A stretch of 64,000 nucleotides of DNA from Pseudomonas sp. M47T1 (GCF_000263855.1 NZ_AJWX01000001.1:248001-312000), one strand, 5' to 3'; shown: positions 20,344 through 28,972, counted from the stretch's first letter. Made by a program: numbers and translations. The notes: a model not told the origin generated them from the sequence alone.

Positions 20344-20604
20344 TCAGGCGCGGGACTGCTGGTACTGGGCCAGGGCAGGCAGCAGTTGCTTGTCGATGGC
20401 CTGGCGCACGGCCGGCAGAATCGTCGCGCTGCCGGTCAGCAACTGTTCCACCATCTTGCGCAGGGCCTTGGCCCGCGCCTCGCTCAAGCCCCGTACGGCA
20501 CATTCGCAAGCCTGTTCGGCGCTGGCGCCGGCGGGCATGTCAAAGCCCAGGGCCTTGAGTTGGCCGAGCAGGTCATCCTGATCAATCAGATCCACGTGCA
20601 TCAT
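20344..20604 (-). CDS. Small protein of unknown function (86 aa)
   Basis: I do not recognise this 86-residue protein. It is soluble and mostly helical in appearance, acidic at the start (VDLIDQDDLLGQL) and with one Cys pair (CEC) near residue 34. AAAGGAC lies about 8 nt before the ATG, and a second ATG follows immediately. Codon use looks like that of its neighbours, which favours a real gene. It stands alone between the AAHS transporter promoter region and the segment containing the orphan terminator. It could be a small regulator or adaptor, but nothing in the sequence decides this. Confidence 0.55.
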   Translation of the reverse strand: MMHVDLIDQDDLLGQLKALGFDMPAGASAEQACECAVRGLSEARAKALRKMVEQLLTGSATILPAVRQAIDKQLLPALAQYQQSRA

Positions 20605-20866
20605 GAGTCGAGTCCTTTGGTGAGGGGCTTTTGCTCGATTCTGAAAGCGCGAGTGCGGCGCGACAAGGGGCGATTGTCGACATGGCTGCGGTGGGCATGA
20701 GCGTGTCGTTTTCGGCTAAATCATCAGCCGTATTGCGGGGCACACTGGCGTCGGCTTCCAGCGTGCAGGTTTGGTCACCTTCGTCACGTTGTACGCAGCA
20801 CACTGCGCCCCGATCCGGATACGGCTGGATCGGGGCTTTTTTATTCAGGCTCAGAAGGGCCGTTGT
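20605..20866. other. Gene-free segment ending in a plus-strand terminator
   Basis: This 262-bp segment lies between two minus-strand genes but ends in a strong rho-independent terminator pointing rightward. No reading frame in it has a good ribosome site. It may hold a small RNA gene on the plus strand, although I could not find a clear promoter. Confidence 0.4.
20807..20845 (+). terminator. Strong rho-independent terminator
   Basis: GCCCCGATCC (20807-20816) and GGATCGGGGC (20827-20836) form a perfect 10-bp stem with a 10-nt loop, followed by TTTTTTATT. No annotated plus-strand gene precedes it. On the minus strand it lies just beyond the gene at 20867-21469, but that side lacks a T-run. Confidence 0.85.
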
Positions 20867-21469
20867 TCATGCAGTGAGCGCGTCGCTCAGGTCCTTGAGA
20901 TGCCGGTTGACGTAATCGCCCACCGACGTGTGCAACTGGTCGTTCCACTGCCAGAACTGAGCGGCAATCCGATATTCGCTAAATGATAACTGCAGCGCTG
21001 GCGGCGAGCCGCTCTCGCCTGCCGGGCACGCCAGGGTCATGACGCTGGCCTGGCGAGTGGAGCTGGCGACGACCAATGAGAATGTACCCGCTGGTTTTGC
21101 CGTCAACACCGCGGGGAGGCCCGGTAGCCGGGCCACTTTCTCGAACAACCTGCCGGCCACGAGAGCCTGTTGCGCCGGTAGCCGCTGCTTGGCGAAAGCT
21201 GACAGCAGCGCTATGGCATCTACAGGTTCGTCGGCATTGCCTGGCTTGTCGAGAAAGCTCTGCCGCTGGGTCGCCCATTCAAGGCTTTGCAGCGCGCTTT
21301 CCTGAAAGTGTGCCCAAGGCCTGGAAGGCGATCGAGCGTGCTGCTGGTCAGCACGTACTTGCGCGAATACCAGGGCCTGTATCAAGGGCAATTGCTGTTC
21401 GCGAGGTAATGCATACATCAGCCCCGACGCCCTGGAACAGATGAAGCCTTTCGGTAGATTGATGTTCAT
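20867..21469 (-). CDS. Hypothetical protein (200 aa)
   Basis: I do not recognise this 200-residue protein. It has no signal peptide or membrane helix. The N-terminal half is helical and Gln/Ala/Leu-rich. The C-terminal half has alternating hydrophobic strands (GTFSLVVASS, ASVMTLACP, PALQLSFSEYRIAAQFWQWN). It starts at the ATG at 21469, where the upstream GGGGG is only a modest ribosome site. It follows the 272-residue hypothetical gene by 35 bp on the same strand, so the two probably form one operon. Base composition is somewhat lower in GC than the flanking catabolic genes. Together these suggest an accessory pair. Confidence 0.6.
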   Translation of the reverse strand: MNINLPKGFICSRASGLMYALPREQQLPLIQALVFAQVRADQQHARSPSRPWAHFQESALQSLEWATQRQSFLDKPGNADEPVDAIALLSAFAKQRLPAQQALVAGRLFEKVARLPGLPAVLTAKPAGTFSLVVASSTRQASVMTLACPAGESGSPPALQLSFSEYRIAAQFWQWNDQLHTSVGDYVNRHLKDLSDALTA

Positions 21470-21504
21470 GGTGCCCCCGAAAAAACATGAAGATGTACCG
21501 GTTT

Positions 21505-22323
21505 TTATTCAGTCTCTTCATCCGGTAATTTGATCGAGGCGAATTGATTCTTGGCGTTCTTTTTCAGCCAGCGGACGACTTCGGTGCGCATTTCGTCATC
21601 ATAATCCTCACGAATGAACAGTGTTCTTTGTGCGCTGCCAAATATGTTGATCCTGGATTTGTTCCAGGAAACAAACAGTACCTTGCCTCTGTTGAGTGTG
21701 CTTTTGTAATAAGAACAGGACAGTAGTACCACGCAGCTGCCATTGGTGCGCTGGGCCGCGGGCATCATTTGAAAATTTGCCCCTGTCTTGCTTGAGCTCT
21801 GCTTTTCAAACAGGCCCAGCGCCTGCTGGTCATCCTTGATGGAGGCCAGGGCATCCTTGATACTGGCAACCAGAATTTTGCCGGCCGAACCGGCACCCAA
21901 CGCAGCGCCGCCCAGCAGTCTGAGCGCGGTCGCGTCGACCTTGACAGACGTGTCGCTGGTGCCCAGTTCTTCAAAGCCGTAGCTTTGCAGCCCCAGGCCG
22001 AGTATCGACATCACCCGGGTGTACTCGGCGTACCAGGCGCGCATGTCGGTTTCTTTGCCGCACTTGCGGTTTGCGCAGGCCTCGGCGTAGCGGCCCATAT
22101 TGTTCAGGTCGCGTTCGTTGGCCAGCGATAGTTCACCCTCAAAGGTGTTGATGGCATTGCCGGCTACCACCCCACGCCTTTCGCTTTCGTTGGGCAAGTA
22201 GTTTTCTTCACTTTCGGGGATGATCGCCCTGGTACCGAAACCGGAAGACGCTGTGTCCGGCAACGACAGCTTTTCGAATTCGGACAGTCGGCGAGTAATG
22301 GAGGTTTCGTCGTTGATAAGCAT
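21505..22323 (-). CDS. Hypothetical protein (272 aa), lower-GC accessory gene
   Basis: A 272-residue protein I cannot assign. I use the ATG at 22323, which has AAGGA 8 nt upstream; the longer start at 22341 would put that ribosome site inside the gene. There is no signal peptide. A Gly/Ala-rich hydrophobic stretch lies in the middle (ALRLLGGAALGAGSAGKIL, about residues 128-146). It could be a membrane-inserting or glycine-zipper-like segment. After it comes a beta-rich region (NGSCVVLLSCSYYKS, GKVLFVSWNKSRINIFG) and a charged end. Base composition is clearly lower in GC than in its neighbours, a sign of horizontal transfer. It probably forms an operon with the 200-residue gene. Confidence 0.65.
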   Translation of the reverse strand: MLINDETSITRRLSEFEKLSLPDTASSGFGTRAIIPESEENYLPNESERRGVVAGNAINTFEGELSLANERDLNNMGRYAEACANRKCGKETDMRAWYAEYTRVMSILGLGLQSYGFEELGTSDTSVKVDATALRLLGGAALGAGSAGKILVASIKDALASIKDDQQALGLFEKQSSSKTGANFQMMPAAQRTNGSCVVLLSCSYYKSTLNRGKVLFVSWNKSRINIFGSAQRTLFIREDYDDEMRTEVVRWLKKNAKNQFASIKLPDEETE

Positions 22324-22419
22324 CGTGAAGTCCTTTTTCAATGATTGAGCCCAGAAGACTTTTCTTCAGGTGACTTCACGATAAATAATGCTACGCGTCG
22401 CAACTACCGGGAAAAGTTC

Positions 22420-22887
22420 TCATCGGCCTGATGTGGCAGGTGCGAGTCCTATCGTCCTGCCACAATAAGGCGGGGTTGGCAGATGAGATTGTTGCTCACG
22501 GATACTGCCGAGCTGCATCACGGTGGCTTCATTGAAAGGGGCTGATTGTGGACCCCGAAGGTTCACGTGCAGGAGCATCTGCTCACTGGCCGCTGCGGTT
22601 ATACCCTGTCCGCACACCAACAAGTCATGGTAGAGATGCAGCCGCTTTTGATCATGAGCAATAACCTGAGTGCGAACTTCAACGGCAGCGCCACGTTTCA
22701 CCTCATGCAAGTAGTTGAGATGGCATTCCAGGGTAAACAGCGATTGCTGGTCGCGCTGCGGGTCAATGCCGATGCGCGTCATGAACGCATCGGTGGCATA
22801 GCTGAAGATCAACAGGTAAAAGGCATCACGCAGATGCCCGTTGTAGTCCACCCACTCCTCCAGCACCGTGGTTTGGTAGGTGATCAT
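22420..22887 (-). CDS. cdhB: Betainyl-CoA thioesterase CdhB (hot-dog fold)
   Basis: A 155-residue hot-dog thioesterase of the 4-hydroxybenzoyl-CoA thioesterase type. The motif [12 protein letters not shown] (residues 14-25) contains the conserved Asp and Asn/His environment of the active site. In carnitine catabolism this enzyme hydrolyses betainyl-CoA to glycine betaine and CoA, after CdhA and CdhC have acted. Its ATG overlaps the cdhA stop codon by 4 bp (ATGA), giving translational coupling. The C-terminal 20 residues are divergent in character and may be a strain-specific extension. It is the last gene of the carnitine operon. Confidence 0.85.
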   Translation of the reverse strand: MITYQTTVLEEWVDYNGHLRDAFYLLIFSYATDAFMTRIGIDPQRDQQSLFTLECHLNYLHEVKRGAAVEVRTQVIAHDQKRLHLYHDLLVCGQGITAAASEQMLLHVNLRGPQSAPFNEATVMQLGSIREQQSHLPTPPYCGRTIGLAPATSGR

Positions 22888-23849
22888 TCACTGAACTCCA
22901 TGCCATGTTTTGCCTTGGTGGCCCGCACCGCTTCAAGTACGGCCAACAGGCAGTCGTCGCGGTAACGTTCCAGCGCGCTGATGCTGTGCGTGCCCAGTTG
23001 CTCGCGGGTACCGTCGACCACGTCATCGATCAGTTTGTCGGTCAATTGCGGCGCTGGCAGGTAGGTCCAGGGCAGTTTCAGCGCCGGGCCGAACTGGCTC
23101 ATGAAGTGGCGCATGCCAGCATCGCCACCGGCCAGGGTGTAGGTCAGGAAGGTGCCCATGAATGACCAGCGCAGGCCGGCGCCGAAGCGGATGGCGTCGT
23201 CGATTTCGCCGGTGGTGGCCACGCCGTCGTTCACCAGGTGCAACGCCTCGCGCCACAAGGCTTCAAGCAAGCGGTCGGCGATGAACCCCGGGACTTCCTT
23301 GCGCACGTGCAGGGGGCGCATGCCCAGTGATTCGTAGACCTTGATGGCTGCCTGCACGGCCTCGGGAGCCGTCTGGCGGCCGCCCACCACTTCCACCAGT
23401 GGCAGCAGGTAGACCGGGTTGAAAGGGTGGCCCACCACGCACCGTTCGGGGTGGGTAGCGCCTTCGTAGAATTCGCTGGGTAGCAGGCCCGATGTGCTGG
23501 AGCCGATCAGGGCGTCGGGCTTGGCGGCTGCGCTGATCCGGGCGTGCAGGTCGAGTTTGAGGTCCAGGCGTTCGGGGGCGCTTTCCTGGATAAAGTCGGC
23601 GTGGCGCACGCAGGCTTCAATGGTGTCGACAAATTGCAGCCGCTCTTGCGAAGCGCCAGGTGCCAGGCCCTTTTCCACCAGTGCTGGCCAGGCGTTGGCC
23701 ACGCGCCTGCGCAAGGCCGCCTCGGCACCGGGTGCCGGGTCCCAGGCCACCACGTCCAGGCCATGGGCCAGGGCGCGGGCTACCCAGCCGCTGCCAATGA
23801 CACCGCTGCCCAGTGCGGCGAAGGTCTTGATTTCGGTAATGAAGGTCAT
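22884..23849 (-). CDS. cdhA: L-carnitine 3-dehydrogenase CdhA
   Basis: A 321-residue NAD+-dependent enzyme of the 3-hydroxyacyl-CoA dehydrogenase superfamily that oxidises L-carnitine to 3-dehydrocarnitine. The Rossmann motif GSGVIGSG occupies residues 14-21. The catalytic His lies in [18 protein letters not shown] near residue 140, with the partner Glu two helices before it. A C-terminal domain containing [16 protein letters not shown] completes the family pattern. The gene begins 9 bp after cdhC and overlaps cdhB by 4 bp, so cdhC-cdhA-cdhB are one transcript. CdhR is the expected activator. Confidence 0.95.
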   Translation of the reverse strand: MTFITEIKTFAALGSGVIGSGWVARALAHGLDVVAWDPAPGAEAALRRRVANAWPALVEKGLAPGASQERLQFVDTIEACVRHADFIQESAPERLDLKLDLHARISAAAKPDALIGSSTSGLLPSEFYEGATHPERCVVGHPFNPVYLLPLVEVVGGRQTAPEAVQAAIKVYESLGMRPLHVRKEVPGFIADRLLEALWREALHLVNDGVATTGEIDDAIRFGAGLRWSFMGTFLTYTLAGGDAGMRHFMSQFGPALKLPWTYLPAPQLTDKLIDDVVDGTREQLGTHSISALERYRDDCLLAVLEAVRATKAKHGMEFSE

Positions 23850-23858
23850 GGCGGTTCC

Positions 23859-24746
23859 TTATGCGCGGCGGGTCAGGTTCATTTTGGCGCGGCCTTCGGC
23901 CGGGCTCAGGATGCGAGCACCCAGGCGAATAAGGATTTCGCTTACGCGCTCCACCAGTTGGCCGTTGCTGGCCAGCACGCCTTTCTCCAGCCACAGGTTG
24001 TCTTCCAGGCCCACCCGCACGTTGCCGCCCAGCAGTACCGCTTGCGCAGCCATGGGCATCTGCATGCGGCCGATGCCGAAACCGGCCCACACCGCGTCAG
24101 TTGGCAGGTTGTCGACCATGGCTTTCATGGTGGTGGTGTCAGCCGGCGCGCCCCACGGGATGCCCAGGCACAGCTGGAACAGCGGGTCGTGCAGCAGGCC
24201 TTCCTTGATCATTTGCTTGGCGAACCACAGGTGGCCGGTGTCGAAAATCTCCAGTTCGGCCTTCACGCCCAGCTCGGTGATGCGCTTGGCGCCTGCGCGC
24301 AATTGCGCCGGGGTGGAAACGTAGATGGTGTCGCCATCGCCAAAGTTGAGCGTGCCGCAATCCAGGGTGCAGATTTCCGGCAGCAACTCTTCAACGTGGG
24401 CCAGACGGGTGAGCGGGCCGACCAGGTCGGTGTTTGGGCCGAATTCCATGGGCGATTCGCCGGGGCCGATTTCCAGGTCGCCGCCCATGCCGGCGGTGAG
24501 GTTGACGATGATGTCGACGTCGGCCTCACGGATGCGCTCCATCACTTCGCGGTACAGCGCCACGTCGCGGCTGAACTGGCCGGTGTGCGGGTCGCGTACG
24601 TGGCAGTGAACCACGGTGGCCCCGGCCTTGGCGGCTTCCACGGCGGCTGCGGCGATCTGCTTGGGGGTGATGGGTACCAGGTGGCTCTTGCCGGTGGTGT
24701 CGCCGGCGCCCGTGAGGGCGCAGGTGATGATGACGTCGTGGTTCAT
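23859..24746 (-). CDS. cdhC: 3-dehydrocarnitine cleavage enzyme CdhC (BKACE, DUF849)
   Basis: A 295-residue TIM-barrel enzyme of the beta-keto acid cleavage family. BKACE proteins use a divalent metal bound by an HxH motif (VVHCHVRDP, about residue 46) and a catalytic Glu. They transfer the acyl part of a beta-keto acid to acetyl-CoA. With dehydrocarnitine the products are betainyl-CoA and acetoacetate. The neighbours cdhA (substrate supply) and cdhB (betainyl-CoA hydrolysis) fix this assignment. The start at 24746 has AAAGGAG; a longer start at 24779 was rejected. A REPIN separates it from caiX. Confidence 0.93.
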   Translation of the reverse strand: MNHDVIITCALTGAGDTTGKSHLVPITPKQIAAAAVEAAKAGATVVHCHVRDPHTGQFSRDVALYREVMERIREADVDIIVNLTAGMGGDLEIGPGESPMEFGPNTDLVGPLTRLAHVEELLPEICTLDCGTLNFGDGDTIYVSTPAQLRAGAKRITELGVKAELEIFDTGHLWFAKQMIKEGLLHDPLFQLCLGIPWGAPADTTTMKAMVDNLPTDAVWAGFGIGRMQMPMAAQAVLLGGNVRVGLEDNLWLEKGVLASNGQLVERVSEILIRLGARILSPAEGRAKMNLTRRA

Positions 24747-24783
24747 GGTTTCTCCTTTATTCCGGGCGCACGCATCCATCGCC

Positions 24784-24871
24784 TGTGGGAGCGGGCCCTG
24801 CCCGCGAAGCGAACACCGCGTTGTTTCAGGTACTGCGCGTTGTTCTTTTCGCGGGCAGAGCCCGCTCCCAC
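24784..24871. repeat. REPIN between caiX and cdhC
   Basis: Two REP copies in inverted orientation, the left one with GGGCCCTGCCC in place of the usual GGGCTCTGCCC, separated by a centre of about 39 bp. It lies within the caiX-cdhCAB gap and may set caiX expression apart from the catabolic genes. Confidence 0.8.
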
Positions 24872-24891
24872 GGGGAATGATGAGGATGCGG

Positions 24892-25836
24892 TCAGGGATT
24901 GGTGGTCAGTTGCAGGTTCTGTTCGGCCGGCTTGCCATCGAAGGTGGTGACGCCGCTCAGCCAGCGCTTCTGGTCTTCAGGGTGGGCCTTGAGCCAGGCC
25001 TTGGCCGACTCCAGGGCGTCCTTGTGGTCCAGCAGTGGCTGCATCATGCGGCTCTCGTCTTCGGCGCTGAAGGTCAGGTTGGTCAGCAGTTTGTCCACGT
25101 TGGGACAGCGGCTGGCGTAGTCCGGTGCGGTCACGGTCCATACGGTAGCCTTGCCCTCGTTAGGGCCCAGCGCGTCCTGGCTGCCGGTGAGGTAGGTCAT
25201 CTTCAGGTTGACGTTCATCGGGTGCGGCGCCCAGCCGAAAAACACGATGGCTTCGTTGCGCTGAGTGGCACGGCTGACGGCCGAGAGCATGGCGGCCTCG
25301 CTGGACTCCACCAGCTGGAAATCGCCCAGGCCGAACTGGTTCTTGGCGATCATGTCCTTGATCTGCTTGTTGGCGCCCGAACCGGGTTCGATGCCATAGA
25401 TCTTGCCGCCCAGCGCTTGCTTGAACTTGGCGATGTCGCTGAACGACTTCAGGCCCTTGTCTGCCAGGTAAGTCGGCACGGCCAATGTGGCGCGGGCGTC
25501 CTTGAGGCTGGGCTCGGCCAGCACTTTCACCTGGTTCTGCTGCACGAACGGGGTGATGGTCTGGGTCATCAGTGGGTTCCAGTAGCCCAGGAACAGGTCC
25601 AGGCGCTGGTCGCGGATGCCGGCGAAGATGATTTGCTGGGAGGCGCTGGTCTGCTTGGTGTCGTAGCCCAGGCCGTCGAGCAGTACCTGGGTCATGGCGC
25701 TGGTGGCCATCACGTCGGTCCAGTTGACCACGCCCAGGCGCACGTTCTTGCAGCTTTCAGGCTCGGCGGCCTGCACGGTCGACAGCATCGCGGTACCGGT
25801 GAGCATCAGCAGACAGCAGCTGATCAGTCTTTTCAT
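24892..25836 (-). CDS. caiX: Carnitine periplasmic binding protein CaiX
   Basis: A 314-residue substrate-binding protein of the OpuAC type. Residues 1-23 ([23 protein letters not shown]) are a signal peptide, predicting a periplasmic mature protein. The mature sequence is about half identical by eye to CbcX in this window ([40 protein letters not shown]). In P. aeruginosa CaiX delivers carnitine to the shared CbcWV transporter. No permease or ATPase gene accompanies caiX here, which fits that arrangement. It is divergent from cdhR and leads the carnitine operon. Confidence 0.93.
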   Translation of the reverse strand: MKRLISCCLLMLTGTAMLSTVQAAEPESCKNVRLGVVNWTDVMATSAMTQVLLDGLGYDTKQTSASQQIIFAGIRDQRLDLFLGYWNPLMTQTITPFVQQNQVKVLAEPSLKDARATLAVPTYLADKGLKSFSDIAKFKQALGGKIYGIEPGSGANKQIKDMIAKNQFGLGDFQLVESSEAAMLSAVSRATQRNEAIVFFGWAPHPMNVNLKMTYLTGSQDALGPNEGKATVWTVTAPDYASRCPNVDKLLTNLTFSAEDESRMMQPLLDHKDALESAKAWLKAHPEDQKRWLSGVTTFDGKPAEQNLQLTTNP

Positions 25837-26001
25837 GATGGCTCCTCTCGCGGCAGTTTCTAGTTATTGGGGGAGGGTGTCTGCGCACCCTGGACAACAA
25901 AGTAGCCTGTCGCGCCCGCAGAAATTCGCACTGCGGCGACCAGCACTTGCACAGCGGCGACCTGCGGCGTATTAACGAGGCTTCATTGCACGAGAGCGGC
26001 C
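25837..26001. promoter_or_regulatory. Divergent caiX / cdhR promoter with tandem repeats
   Basis: GCACTGCGGCGACC (25928-25941) and GCACAGCGGCGACC (25949-25962) are direct repeats, 13 of 14 identical, with a 21-bp period. The spacing fits two turns of DNA and an AraC-family activator. CdhR, encoded immediately to the right, is the obvious candidate, and the repeat is well placed to regulate caiX as well as cdhR. Confidence 0.6.
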
Positions 26002-26952
26002 ATGTCCCAGGACTTCTACTTCCTCCTGCTGCCGGGTTTTTCCGCCATTGGTTTCATCTCGGCGGTCGAGCCCCTGCGTGTCGCCAACCGCTTCCGTGGC
26101 GAGTTGTATCGCTGGCATGTATTGAGCCTGGACGGCGGTCCGGTACTTGCCAGTAACGGCATGTCGGTGAACGCCGATGCCGCGCTGGAAGCGCTGGGGC
26201 CGGGCGCGACGCTGTTGATTGTTGCCGGTTTCGAACCGCTCAAGGCCGTGACGCCCGCCTTGCAGCAATGGCTGCGGCGGCTGGACCACCATGGCGTGAC
26301 CCTGGGCGGCATCGACACTGGCGCTTTTGTGCTTGCCCAGGCTGGGTTGCTGGACGGCTACCGGGCCACGCTGCACTGGGAAGCGCTGGAGGCATTCAAG
26401 GAAACCTATCCACAGCTGGAGGCCACCCAGGAGCTGTTCGAGATCGACCGGCGGCGCATCACCTCGGCGGGCGGCACTGCATCCATCGACCTGATGCTCG
26501 ACCTGATTGCCCAGGCCCACGGCAGCGGCCTGGCCATCGAGGTGTCCGAGCAATTCGTGGTGGGCCGTATTCGCCCGCGCAAAGACCACCAGCGCATGCA
26601 GATCGCTTCGCGCTTTGGCGTCAGCAACAGGAAACTGGTGCAGGTGATAGGGGAAATGGAGCAGCACATGGAACCGCCCTTGAGCACCCTGGATCTGGCC
26701 GCAGGCATCGGCGTCACCCGCCGGCAGCTGGAACGGCTGTTCAAGTTGCACCTGAACGACACGCCCAGCGCGTTCTACCTGGGGTTGCGGCTGGAGAAGG
26801 CGCGGCAACTGCTGCGCCAAACCGGCATGAGCGTGCTGGACGTCAGCCTTGCCTGCGGGTTCGAGTCGGCGTCGTATTTCACCCGCAGCTACCGTTCAAG
26901 GTTTGCCAGGTGCCCGCGTGAAGAACGGCGCAAGGAAACCCAGCCCACGTAG
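26002..26952 (+). CDS. cdhR: CdhR, AraC-family regulator of carnitine catabolism
   Basis: A 316-residue regulator with a glutamine-amidotransferase-1-like sensor domain (about residues 5-175) and an AraC DNA-binding domain (about 215-310; VTRRQLERLFKLHLN, LDVSLACGFESASYFTRSYRSRF). It is the paralogue of GbdR in this window and lacks GbdR's C-terminal tail. In P. aeruginosa CdhR activates the carnitine dehydrogenase operon in response to carnitine. It is transcribed away from caiX across a promoter with a 21-bp-periodic tandem repeat. A small terminator follows the stop codon. Confidence 0.93.
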   Translation: MSQDFYFLLLPGFSAIGFISAVEPLRVANRFRGELYRWHVLSLDGGPVLASNGMSVNADAALEALGPGATLLIVAGFEPLKAVTPALQQWLRRLDHHGVTLGGIDTGAFVLAQAGLLDGYRATLHWEALEAFKETYPQLEATQELFEIDRRRITSAGGTASIDLMLDLIAQAHGSGLAIEVSEQFVVGRIRPRKDHQRMQIASRFGVSNRKLVQVIGEMEQHMEPPLSTLDLAAGIGVTRRQLERLFKLHLNDTPSAFYLGLRLEKARQLLRQTGMSVLDVSLACGFESASYFTRSYRSRFARCPREERRKETQPT

Positions 26953-26964
26953 CCCACACCGCCG

Positions 26965-26984
26965 AAGGTCCTGTGGACCTTTTT
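26965..26984 (+). terminator. Rho-independent terminator after cdhR
   Basis: AAGGTCC and GGACCTT pair around a TGT loop, followed by TTTT partly shared with the stem. It begins 13 bp after the cdhR stop codon. Confidence 0.7.
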
Positions 26985-27010
26985 CGCAGCTTTGCGGCAG
27001 CGTCTACGGG

Positions 27011-27433
27011 TTATTTGCCCGTTTTGAGCAACAGCGCGCAGGCGGCCTTGTAGGCGTCGTGCTGATATTTATTCAGCGAGGCGGGCAGTTCGACGTTGTG
27101 CTTCTTGGCCTGGGCGTTGATGGTCTGCGGCGACACCAGTTGCACGTCGCAGCCTTCCAGCAGTTGAAGCATGCCTTCGATCTTGAACGTGATCGGCCCA
27201 CCGGCGAACTCGCCTTTTTTGCTGCGCTTCTTGATCGCCAGGTGGGTAATGCCGTTGGCGCTGACGAACTCGGCCAGCTGGCGGGCGAAGGCTTTTACCT
27301 GCGCAGCATCCTCATCATCCTCCAGCGCCAGTTTCTTCAGTGGCAGGGCCTGGTGCTCAAGCACGCCGTTGTCGTGGCTGGCCAGGGCGAAGATGGCTTC
27401 GCTGGCCTTGATGTCGATACCGCAGATTTTCAT
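27011..27433 (-). CDS. DUF3010 family protein
   Basis: A 140-residue protein of the DUF3010 family, with an RNase H-like beginning (MKICGIDIKASEAIFALA) that resembles a nucleic-acid enzyme fold, though no activity is established. Residues THLAIKKRSKKGEFAGGPITFKIEG are the most distinctive part. The ATG at 27433 is 24 bp downstream of the LprI-family gene on the same strand, so the two may be cotranscribed. It has no visible link to betaine metabolism. Confidence 0.8.
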   Translation of the reverse strand: MKICGIDIKASEAIFALASHDNGVLEHQALPLKKLALEDDEDAAQVKAFARQLAEFVSANGITHLAIKKRSKKGEFAGGPITFKIEGMLQLLEGCDVQLVSPQTINAQAKKHNVELPASLNKYQHDAYKAACALLLKTGK

Positions 27434-27457
27434 GGGATGCCTTGCTGGAAAAGGGGC

Positions 27458-27883
27458 TTATTGCTCGGGAACGTCGCCTTCGTCACCCGGGTTGGCCAGG
27501 GTCTGCAGGTACTCCGACCGTTCGTCGCTCTTCTGGGCGATGCAGTCATCCTGGGCTGTGGTAAATTCCGGGGTGCCGGGTTTAGCCTCGAAGGTCTCGA
27601 TGGTGCAGTCGCTGTCGCGGGTTTTTTCCCACTGGGCCTGGGCGGCGGTGATTAGGTCCTTCATCTTGGCCTGTTTGGCCGGTTCGCCGCTGAAGTTGCT
27701 CTTGGCGCGGTCTAGCAGGTCCTTGTACGCGTCCTTGAGCTCGCTTTCGGCGGTTTTCTTGTTGTACGCCGAGCAGGCCAGGCTGGCCTTGCTGTCGTCA
27801 ACGTTGTCGCAGGGGGTAGGGCCGTCTTCTGCCGCGTGGGCGCCAAGGGAAGCCAGAGCCAGTACCAGTAACCAAGATTTCAT
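27458..27883 (-). CDS. LprI/DUF1311-family periplasmic protein
   Basis: A 141-residue protein with an N-terminal signal peptide (about residues 1-18, MKSWLLVLALASLGAHA). The mature domain has the paired-cysteine helical pattern of the LprI/DUF1311 family: LACSAYNKKTAESELKDAYK, then a WEKTRDSDC motif and a final Cys. Some members inhibit host lysozymes; others have no known role. Four cysteines in the mature part could form two disulfides, consistent with a periplasmic location. It lies just upstream of the DUF3010 gene. Confidence 0.8.
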   Translation of the reverse strand: MKSWLLVLALASLGAHAAEDGPTPCDNVDDSKASLACSAYNKKTAESELKDAYKDLLDRAKSNFSGEPAKQAKMKDLITAAQAQWEKTRDSDCTIETFEAKPGTPEFTTAQDDCIAQKSDERSEYLQTLANPGDEGDVPEQ

Positions 27884-27985
27884 GTGCGAGATCCCCGCCG
27901 AGAGTGCAGAACAGATGGCGGGGATTTTGGCTTACGGCGTGGCTAATGAATAGGGGGCTATGTGTGAAAGACTGACGCCTGGCGT

Positions 27986-28738
27986 TCAGATACGTATTTC
28001 TTCAAATAGCAGCCGCCCCAGCGTCTGGGTTTCCTCGCGGATGACCGGTAGCACTCGCTCCAGGGACTCGAGATCGATGGCCACAGTGCACGCTGTGCCA
28101 AAGTTATCGAAATCGCGTCGCCATTCGGCCGGGGGACGACCATTCCCGTGCAGCATTTGAGCCGTGTAATGGGTGAAAAACAGGCCTACGCATAACCTGT
28201 CGTCATGGCTTCTGAATACCGGCACCGATTGAAAGGAAAATACCTCCAATTGAGTTGAACTCGCCCTCTTCAGTAACTCGCTGGCTTTTGGAGAACCCGC
28301 CTGCCCTTTCATGCTTCGCTCGATCAGCGGCACCATCTGCGCAAACTTGAGTTGCCTGGCCAGGCAGCTTGTGACTGTCGGTATTGTGGGGTTCGGTACC
28401 CTGAATCGAGGCGCGCTGCCTCGTCCCTGAAGGCTCCAGCCAAAATCCAGAAACGCGTGTATCCACACTGCGCGGGCTTCGTCGCTTAAAGGATTCAGGT
28501 GCTGTGTCTGAATGCGGAGTTGGGCTAGACGGCAAAATTGCGAGAAGGCATCCAGATGGTTGTTCTGCACCCCGGCCTCAACCTGGATCAGGGCTTGATC
28601 GGCAATCAGCGCGCCATCGCGCGAGGTGAGGTTGGGGAGCGCCGCTTTCGATTTTTCGAACCGGGCTACGTGGGGCTTTAGTGCTGCGACGGCTATTTTC
28701 AGTTTTGCGCGAATTGCATCCGGGTCTATGGAGAGCAT
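27986..28738 (-). CDS. Hypothetical protein (250 aa)
   Basis: I do not recognise this 250-residue protein. It starts at the ATG at 28738 behind AAGGA. It is probably cytoplasmic, with an alpha-helical first half (repeated Ala/Leu/Gln segments around residues 45-75). A possible alpha/beta second half contains FSFQSVPVFRSHDDRLCVGLFFTHYT. Base composition is a little lower in GC than in the dgc operon that follows. It is transcribed away from that operon, and the shared 234-bp gap contains a candidate GbdR site. The gene has the look of an accessory insertion at the edge of the conserved cluster. Confidence 0.6.
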   Translation of the reverse strand: MLSIDPDAIRAKLKIAVAALKPHVARFEKSKAALPNLTSRDGALIADQALIQVEAGVQNNHLDAFSQFCRLAQLRIQTQHLNPLSDEARAVWIHAFLDFGWSLQGRGSAPRFRVPNPTIPTVTSCLARQLKFAQMVPLIERSMKGQAGSPKASELLKRASSTQLEVFSFQSVPVFRSHDDRLCVGLFFTHYTAQMLHGNGRPPAEWRRDFDNFGTACTVAIDLESLERVLPVIREETQTLGRLLFEEIRI

Positions 28739-28853
28739 GCTCGACTTCCTTTATGTTCTGGGCCTTGGCAGGCGACTGATGTTGAGTGGATCCTAATCTG
28801 CGGCCAGGTCTGTCATCAGAATGTAAGCCTTCTCCTCCATCGATCAGGCCTTT

Positions 28854-28881
28854 GACGCTTTCAGCGATTCCCCTGTCGTTT
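28854..28881. promoter_or_regulatory. Candidate GbdR half-sites upstream of the dgc operon
   Basis: GACGCTTTCAG (28854-28864) and GTCGTTT (28875-28881) share the G(A/T)CGyTT core of the cbcX repeat and again have a 21-bp period. They lie 92-119 bp upstream of the first gene of the dimethylglycine operon. The second half-site is degenerate, so the call is tentative. Confidence 0.35.
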
Positions 28882-28972
28882 TTGCATCCGGACGCTTTGC
28901 CGCGCAGGCATATGCTGGCCCCAAAGCGCCGGCAGACGATTCGGCGCGTGATTAGCCAAAGGGGACAGCCTG

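Noticed and set aside
20631..20915. A 94-codon plus-strand frame overlapping the orphan terminator.
   Set aside because: It runs through the terminator stem, overlaps the 200-residue gene and has no ribosome site or protein-like composition.
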